Shown here one piece after another: positions 6,551 to 9,962 of a stretch of 9,962 nucleotides of DNA. The translations under genes and the position numbers were made by a program. The first letter of the stretch is position 1. Each line of letters begins with the position of its first letter. The notes under the pieces were generated by a model. The model saw only the letters and a program-made list of their open reading frames with translations. It was not told the DNA's origin and did not search any database. The stretch is from Flavobacteriales bacterium (GTDB lineage Bacteria; Bacteroidota; Bacteroidia; Flavobacteriales_D; Sanyastnellaceae): the NCBI GenBank assembly GCA_947464885.1, contig CANHYZ010000042.1:1-9962 (forward strand). Reading direction: 5' to 3'.

Positions 6551-7399
6551 ATGGCACATCATCAACGCGAAATCTTCGATATCGTATCATTCAAAAGCAG
6601 TAAAGCGGCAACACAAGCTTACAGCACAAGTTTTAGTGCCGGAATTCGCTTGTTGCACAGCCGTTTTCAAAATGCCATTTATGGTGTTTACGGGTTCGTG
6701 CGCTTTGCAGATGAGATCGTTGATACACTGCACGACTACAACAAGGAAGAGTTGCTCAAAAGGTTTCGTCAGGATACACTTCAGGCCATTGAAGAACGCA
6801 TTTCAATGAACCCCATTCTAAATGCATTTCAAATTGTCTACCACAATTACAACTTCGATTTCGAGTTGGTTGATCGTTTTCTGATCAGCATGGAAATGGA
6901 TTTGGATAAGCGCGAATATGATCGCGATGGCTATGAGGCCTACATCCTCGGGTCAGCTGAAGTAGTAGGGCTTATGTGCCTGAAAGTGTTCACGGAAGGC
7001 AATGAAGAGCAATACAATCATTTGAAACCTTACGCTATGCGTCTTGGTGCAGCATTCCAAAAAATCAATTTCCTGCGTGATATGAAGGACGACTTCAATG
7101 GATTGGGTCGTGCCTATTTCCCGGGTGTTGATTTTTCACAGTTCGATGACGATGTGAAAATGGAAATCGAACGCGAGATTGAGCAGGATTTTGACTACGC
7201 ATACAAGGGCATATTGATGTTGCCAAAGGATGCGCGACTCGGCGTTTTGATAGCCTATGTCTATTACCGCCGACTGTTCGCTAAAATTCGCTCTATACCG
7301 AGTCATCGTATCATGGAAGAGCGCATCCGTATTCCTAATAGCAGTAAATACGCACTTCTCATGTCGTGCTACATCAAGAACAACCTGAATCTTATTTAG
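6551..7399 (+). CDS. crtB: Phytoene synthase CrtB
   Basis: The enzyme condenses two geranylgeranyl diphosphates through prephytoene diphosphate to phytoene, the first committed carotenoid step. The 282 residues match bacterial phytoene synthases. The first aspartate-rich motif is D54-E-I-V-D58 (in FADEIVD) and the second is D177-M-K-D-D181 (in FLRDMKDDFNGLGRAYFP, 174-191), both binding Mg-diphosphate. The upstream SxxS segment (YSTSFSAG, 24-31) also fits the trans-isoprenyl diphosphate head-to-head synthase family. Squalene or dehydrosqualene synthases share these motifs, but adjacency to crtI, idi and crtZ favours phytoene synthase. It starts 8 bp after crtI and ends 4 bp before idi. Confidence 0.93.
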   Translation: MAHHQREIFDIVSFKSSKAATQAYSTSFSAGIRLLHSRFQNAIYGVYGFVRFADEIVDTLHDYNKEELLKRFRQDTLQAIEERISMNPILNAFQIVYHNYNFDFELVDRFLISMEMDLDKREYDRDGYEAYILGSAEVVGLMCLKVFTEGNEEQYNHLKPYAMRLGAAFQKINFLRDMKDDFNGLGRAYFPGVDFSQFDDDVKMEIEREIEQDFDYAYKGILMLPKDARLGVLIAYVYYRRLFAKIRSIPSHRIMEERIRIPNSSKYALLMSCYIKNNLNLI

Positions 7400-7403
7400 C
7401 CGT

Positions 7404-7925
7404 ATGCCTGACGTTATTCTTGTTGATTTTCAAGACAACCCCATCGGAGTGATGGAGAAAATGATGGCGCATCAAACAGGGAAACTTCACCGTGCTTTTT
7501 CTGTTTTCGTCTTCAACGAGCACGAGGAATTACTCCTCCATAGAAGAGCCCTGACAAAGTACCATAGTCCGGGGTTGTGGACCAATACATGTTGCTCCCA
7601 TCCAATGCCCGGAGAAGACGTTGCCGTTGCGGCTCATCGTCGTTTGCAAGAAGAAATGGGCATGGATTGTACCCTGGTGAAGTCATTTGACTTTGTCTAC
7701 CACGCAGAACTCGACAACGATTTGATAGAACATGAATTTGATCACGTTTTTTTTGGTCGAACCAATGATACACCTGTGATCAATCCCGAGGAAGTCTGCG
7801 AATGGAAATGGATGAAGTTGTACGATATCTATATCGACGCACAGATGCATTCGGAGAAATATACCGAATGGTTTAAAATTGCACTCCCTGAGGTGATGAA
7901 ACAGTTCAAATTACAATTGGTATGA
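7404..7925 (+). CDS. idi: Isopentenyl-diphosphate delta-isomerase, type I
   Basis: This Nudix-fold metalloenzyme interconverts isopentenyl and dimethylallyl diphosphates, balancing C5 units for prenyl chain growth. The 173 residues fit type I Idi (about 175-185). Predicted metal-binding histidines are H23 and H29 (HQTGKLHRAF region) and H66. Catalytic Cys64 lies in the NTCCSHP motif (61-67), and the catalytic/metal glutamates E109 and E111 are in IEHEFDH. These correspond to H25, H32, H69, C67, E114 and E116 of the E. coli enzyme by motif position. The Nudix helix is around 74-86 (AAHRRLQEEMG). It sits 4 bp after crtB, and its stop overlaps the crtZ start in an ATGA junction, so coupled translation is likely. 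Its place inside the crt operon suggests it supplies precursor for pigment synthesis. Confidence 0.95.
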   Translation: MPDVILVDFQDNPIGVMEKMMAHQTGKLHRAFSVFVFNEHEELLLHRRALTKYHSPGLWTNTCCSHPMPGEDVAVAAHRRLQEEMGMDCTLVKSFDFVYHAELDNDLIEHEFDHVFFGRTNDTPVINPEEVCEWKWMKLYDIYIDAQMHSEKYTEWFKIALPEVMKQFKLQLV

Positions 7926-8392
7926 TGATCGGTGTACTCATAACGCTGGCAACCTACGTTGCCATGGAAGGAATTACCTGGTGCACGCACAAGTTCGTCA
8001 TGCATGGTCTGATGTGGTATTTCCACGAGGATCATCATCAACCGCGTGGTCGATTCTTTGAGAAGAACGACGCGTTTTTCCTCATTTTCGCCGTACCCAG
8101 CTGTCTGCTGATTGTATTCGGTTCAATGGGGGCATTCGATTGGCGTTTCTTTGTCGGACTTGGCATCATGTTCTACGGTTTCTCCTACTTCCTGGTGCAT
8201 GATGTGCTGATTCACCGCAGATTTGATTGGTTCTCACGTACCGACAATGTTTATTTCCGCGCTATTCGAAAGGCCCACAAAGTCCATCATAAGCATCTGG
8301 GTAAAGAAGATGGAGAGTGTTTCGGGATGCTCTACGTACCGCGTAAATATTTTGTGGAAGCTGCGGCCTACCGAAAGAACATCTCCCGATAA
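7922..8392 (+). CDS. crtZ: Beta-carotene hydroxylase CrtZ
   Basis: This integral-membrane non-heme di-iron enzyme of the fatty acid hydroxylase superfamily 3-hydroxylates beta-ionone rings, turning beta-carotene into zeaxanthin. The 156 residues fit bacterial CrtZ. Four histidine clusters are intact: HKFVMH (23-28), HEDHH (35-39), HDVLIH (93-98) and HKVHH (119-123). Hydrophobic segments at about 2-20, 51-68 and 76-94 would anchor it in the inner membrane. The start ATG overlaps the idi stop (ATGA); a second ATG immediately follows at 7925. No lycopene cyclase gene accompanies it, which is unusual because CrtZ needs cyclised carotenoids. The gene ends 2 bp from the convergent EEP gene, leaving no room for a dedicated terminator. 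Confidence 0.94.
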   Translation: MMIGVLITLATYVAMEGITWCTHKFVMHGLMWYFHEDHHQPRGRFFEKNDAFFLIFAVPSCLLIVFGSMGAFDWRFFVGLGIMFYGFSYFLVHDVLIHRRFDWFSRTDNVYFRAIRKAHKVHHKHLGKEDGECFGMLYVPRKYFVEAAAYRKNISR

Positions 8393-8394
8393 TT

Positions 8395-9525
8395 CTATTG
8401 GCTCGACTGCTGTCGCCATTCAAGAGTTGCCGTAATCGCGTGATGGTCGCTTAGCTTTTCTTCAAGCGTTTTATAAGCAATCGTTTTTAAAGAAGGACTA
8501 TGAAGGATGTAGTCAATTCTAAACGATGGAAACGCACCGATATAGGTGTTTCCAATTCCGTTGCCGCAAGCCACAAAAGAGTCTTCAAGAATGTCTGACA
8601 AGGTCTCATAGGTGTACGAAACCGGTGGGTCGTTGAAATCACCGCAGAGAACTACGGGGTAAGGACTGGCGTTGATACTCGTTGCAATACGATCAACCTG
8701 CTCCTGGCGTTTTACGAAAGCTGACTTCAAGCGACGGGCAATACGCTTGCCGGCGTCATCGATTTCACTCTGCTCTGTTTTGCCGTTAGCCAGGTCGTAA
8801 TCTTCCGGCTTGAGTCGAATGGATTGCAGATGACCATTATATACTCTAATCGTGTCGCCTCCGACAAGTAAGTCGGCATAAATGCAAAAGTTATTCGCGT
8901 CGCTAGCGAAGGGCACATAACCCTTGCGCACGATCGGGTATTTCGAGAATAGTGCGACACCAAAATATTGCTGGCCACCCAATGCATGAGTATAGCGCTC
9001 GTGATAATAGATGTTCGGTAAAAACGTCAACATGGTGTCTTTCGTTGGAAAGAACTTCTTTTTCTCGGAGTGAAAGAACTCTTGAAAGCAAAGCACGTCG
9101 GCATCTTCTCTCACTAGAACATCGAAGATCGCGTCGCGGGTTTGCTGACCCTCCTTTCTGTCAAAGACATCGAAAACGTGCACATTGTAAGTGAGTATCT
9201 TTAAGTGTGAAGCCGACTCGTCTCGGCTTTTTGGAAAACTGATTTGAAAGAAATCCGTCAGATGTCCGATTCCGAGTAAAATGATTGCTGCCGAAAAGAT
9301 GCTAAAGCGTGGTCGCTTCAACAACCAGTAAATGATGAATGTAACATTGACCAGTAAAACGAAAGGGTAAGCCAACCCGAACAACACGAAATACCCCATG
9401 GTTTCGGGCGAAAAATGCGCTGCTGCATAACTCAGCAACAATGCCGTGATGGCCCCGAGATTCAGGATAAGAACGATTTTGTTTGTTCTTGATTTTTTGG
9501 TCTTTACAGCCGGGATGGATGGCAT
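8395..9525 (-). CDS. Membrane-anchored endonuclease/exonuclease/phosphatase (EEP) family protein
   Basis: The 376-residue protein has a basic N-terminus (KTKKSRTNK), three predicted membrane segments (about 17-36, 45-69, 75-94), then a DNase I-like EEP domain from about 107. The catalytic and metal motifs are complete: LTYNVH (N114), CFQEF (E149), YNGHLQS (H232), GDFNDPP (D296, N298), FRIDYILHS (D338) and SDHHAI (D360, H361). This domain cleaves phosphodiester or phosphomonoester bonds. The substrate in this Bacteroidota subfamily is not known to me, and the topology would place the domain next to the membrane. It follows the rhomboid gene by 47 bp on the same strand, a common neighbourhood in Flavobacteriales. 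The ATG at 9525 gives a sensible positively charged N-terminus. Its 3' end is 2 bp from crtZ. Confidence 0.9.
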   Translation of the reverse strand: MPSIPAVKTKKSRTNKIVLILNLGAITALLLSYAAAHFSPETMGYFVLFGLAYPFVLLVNVTFIIYWLLKRPRFSIFSAAIILLGIGHLTDFFQISFPKSRDESASHLKILTYNVHVFDVFDRKEGQQTRDAIFDVLVREDADVLCFQEFFHSEKKKFFPTKDTMLTFLPNIYYHERYTHALGGQQYFGVALFSKYPIVRKGYVPFASDANNFCIYADLLVGGDTIRVYNGHLQSIRLKPEDYDLANGKTEQSEIDDAGKRIARRLKSAFVKRQEQVDRIATSINASPYPVVLCGDFNDPPVSYTYETLSDILEDSFVACGNGIGNTYIGAFPSFRIDYILHSPSLKTIAYKTLEEKLSDHHAITATLEWRQQSSQ

Positions 9526-9529
9526 GTTT

Positions 9530-9537
9530 CAAAAATA
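9530..9537 (-). promoter_or_regulatory. Candidate Bacteroidota -7 box before the EEP gene
   Basis: On the minus strand this reads TATTTTTG, an exact TAnnTTTG match, ending 4 bases before the ATG at 9525. No TTG is found at the -33 position. The T-rich context lowers its weight. It would give the EEP gene its own, nearly leaderless, transcript besides read-through from the rhomboid gene. Confidence 0.35.
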
Positions 9538-9572
9538 AACATGAACCCGAGATTTAATGCGAACGTAGTTTT

Positions 9573-9962
9573 TTACTTCTGTGAATGTTTGAACAGAAAG
9601 TCCTTCTCTTGTTGGGTCAGACTCTCATAACCGGATTGACCAATCTTGTCGAGAATAGCATCTATTTTTTTCTGTTTCTCCACTCGGTTATTATTGAATT
9701 CATCATCGGTTTTAGGCCTGCTATGAACGACCTTCATGGAATTGCGTCGCATGGACCGACCAAAGAAATCCCTGACTGACCCCCAGAGATAGCTGAGTTT
9801 ACCGCGTTGAAATGGTTTCAATCCGTATAGGAAACCGAAAATTCCACCGCCGATATGGCCGATATGTCCACCACTATTGATGCCTTGACGGATACTGGCA
9901 AAATCAAGTACCAACAGGATGATCGCCAGCCAAACCAATTCGAGGCGAACGGCTCCAAATAA
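9573..9962 (-). CDS. Rhomboid family intramembrane serine protease, C-terminal part (5' end outside window)
   Basis: The frame stays open to the window edge; the 129 visible residues are the C-terminal half of the protein. They include a hydrophobic helix (about residues 9-23) and the last catalytic-core helix GGHIGHIGGGIFGFLYG (31-47), which holds the rhomboid catalytic histidine, probably H36, with the GxxxG-like packing glycines. The serine (GxSG) half lies outside the window. A cytoplasmic tail follows, ending in an ILDKIGQSGYESLTQQEK segment. This matches the Bacteroidota rhomboid tail pattern of a short predicted helix with KI-SGY-SLT-EK spacing, so the C-terminus is intact. Rhomboids cleave membrane helices of other proteins; the substrate here is unknown. 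It is likely co-transcribed with the downstream EEP gene (47 bp gap). Confidence 0.86.
   Translation of the reverse strand, partial: LFGAVRLELVWLAIILLVLDFASIRQGINSGGHIGHIGGGIFGFLYGLKPFQRGKLSYLWGSVRDFFGRSMRRNSMKVVHSRPKTDDEFNNNRVEKQKKIDAILDKIGQSGYESLTQQEKDFLFKHSQK

Noticed and set aside
1..9962. Defence system, phage, CRISPR or mobile element
   Set aside because: Every sizeable frame is accounted for by housekeeping, cell-wall, pigment or membrane-protein families. No transposase, integrase, repeat array or toxin-antitoxin pair is seen.

Overview
This window looks like chromosomal DNA of a Bacteroidota bacterium, most likely a marine or freshwater Flavobacteriales relative with moderate GC content. 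Four things point there: the DUF3822-rsmD-coaD gene order, a BshB1-type bacillithiol deacetylase, a rhomboid protease followed by a membrane-anchored endonuclease/exonuclease/phosphatase (EEP) gene, and Bacteroidota-type -7 promoter boxes (TAnnTTTG) with no clear Shine-Dalgarno sequences. The lineage is inferred from family knowledge and no database search was run. About 97% of the window is coding and no gene-free stretch exceeds 300 bases. I see no tRNA, rRNA, CRISPR array, insertion sequence or phage gene.

Left block (1-3093, + strand): the 3' part of a DUF3822 gene, rsmD (16S rRNA m2G966 methyltransferase), coaD (phosphopantetheine adenylyltransferase, coenzyme A synthesis) and an exported thioredoxin-fold protein of the TlpA type whose CxxC cysteines are both replaced. 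These genes overlap or nearly abut. The block converges on bshB1 (3815-3090, - strand), and the two stop codons overlap. A region of about 180 bp then separates bshB1 from a divergent gene for a secreted M23 peptidase with a C-terminal LysM domain (3994-4959).

Centre (5052-8392, + strand): a compact carotenoid operon, crtI-crtB-idi-crtZ. Idi balances IPP and DMAPP, CrtB joins two GGPP into phytoene, CrtI desaturates phytoene towards lycopene, and CrtZ hydroxylates beta-rings, giving zeaxanthin-type xanthophylls. No lycopene cyclase is present, so a crtY or crtYcd-type gene must lie elsewhere if the pathway makes cyclic carotenoids. A strong inverted repeat sits directly against the crtI start codon, overlapping the candidate -7 box. 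It is the best unexplained regulatory signal in the window.

Right block (9962-8395, - strand): the 3' end of a rhomboid-family intramembrane protease gene and an EEP-family membrane protein gene, converging on crtZ with a 2 bp gap.

Most genes are ordinary housekeeping or pigment genes. The observations worth a second look are regulatory: the crtI dyad, a recurring TAnnTTTG box placed only a few bases before the start codons of genes that begin transcription units (suggesting leaderless or very short-leader mRNAs), the missing cyclase, and the cysteine-less TlpA-like protein.
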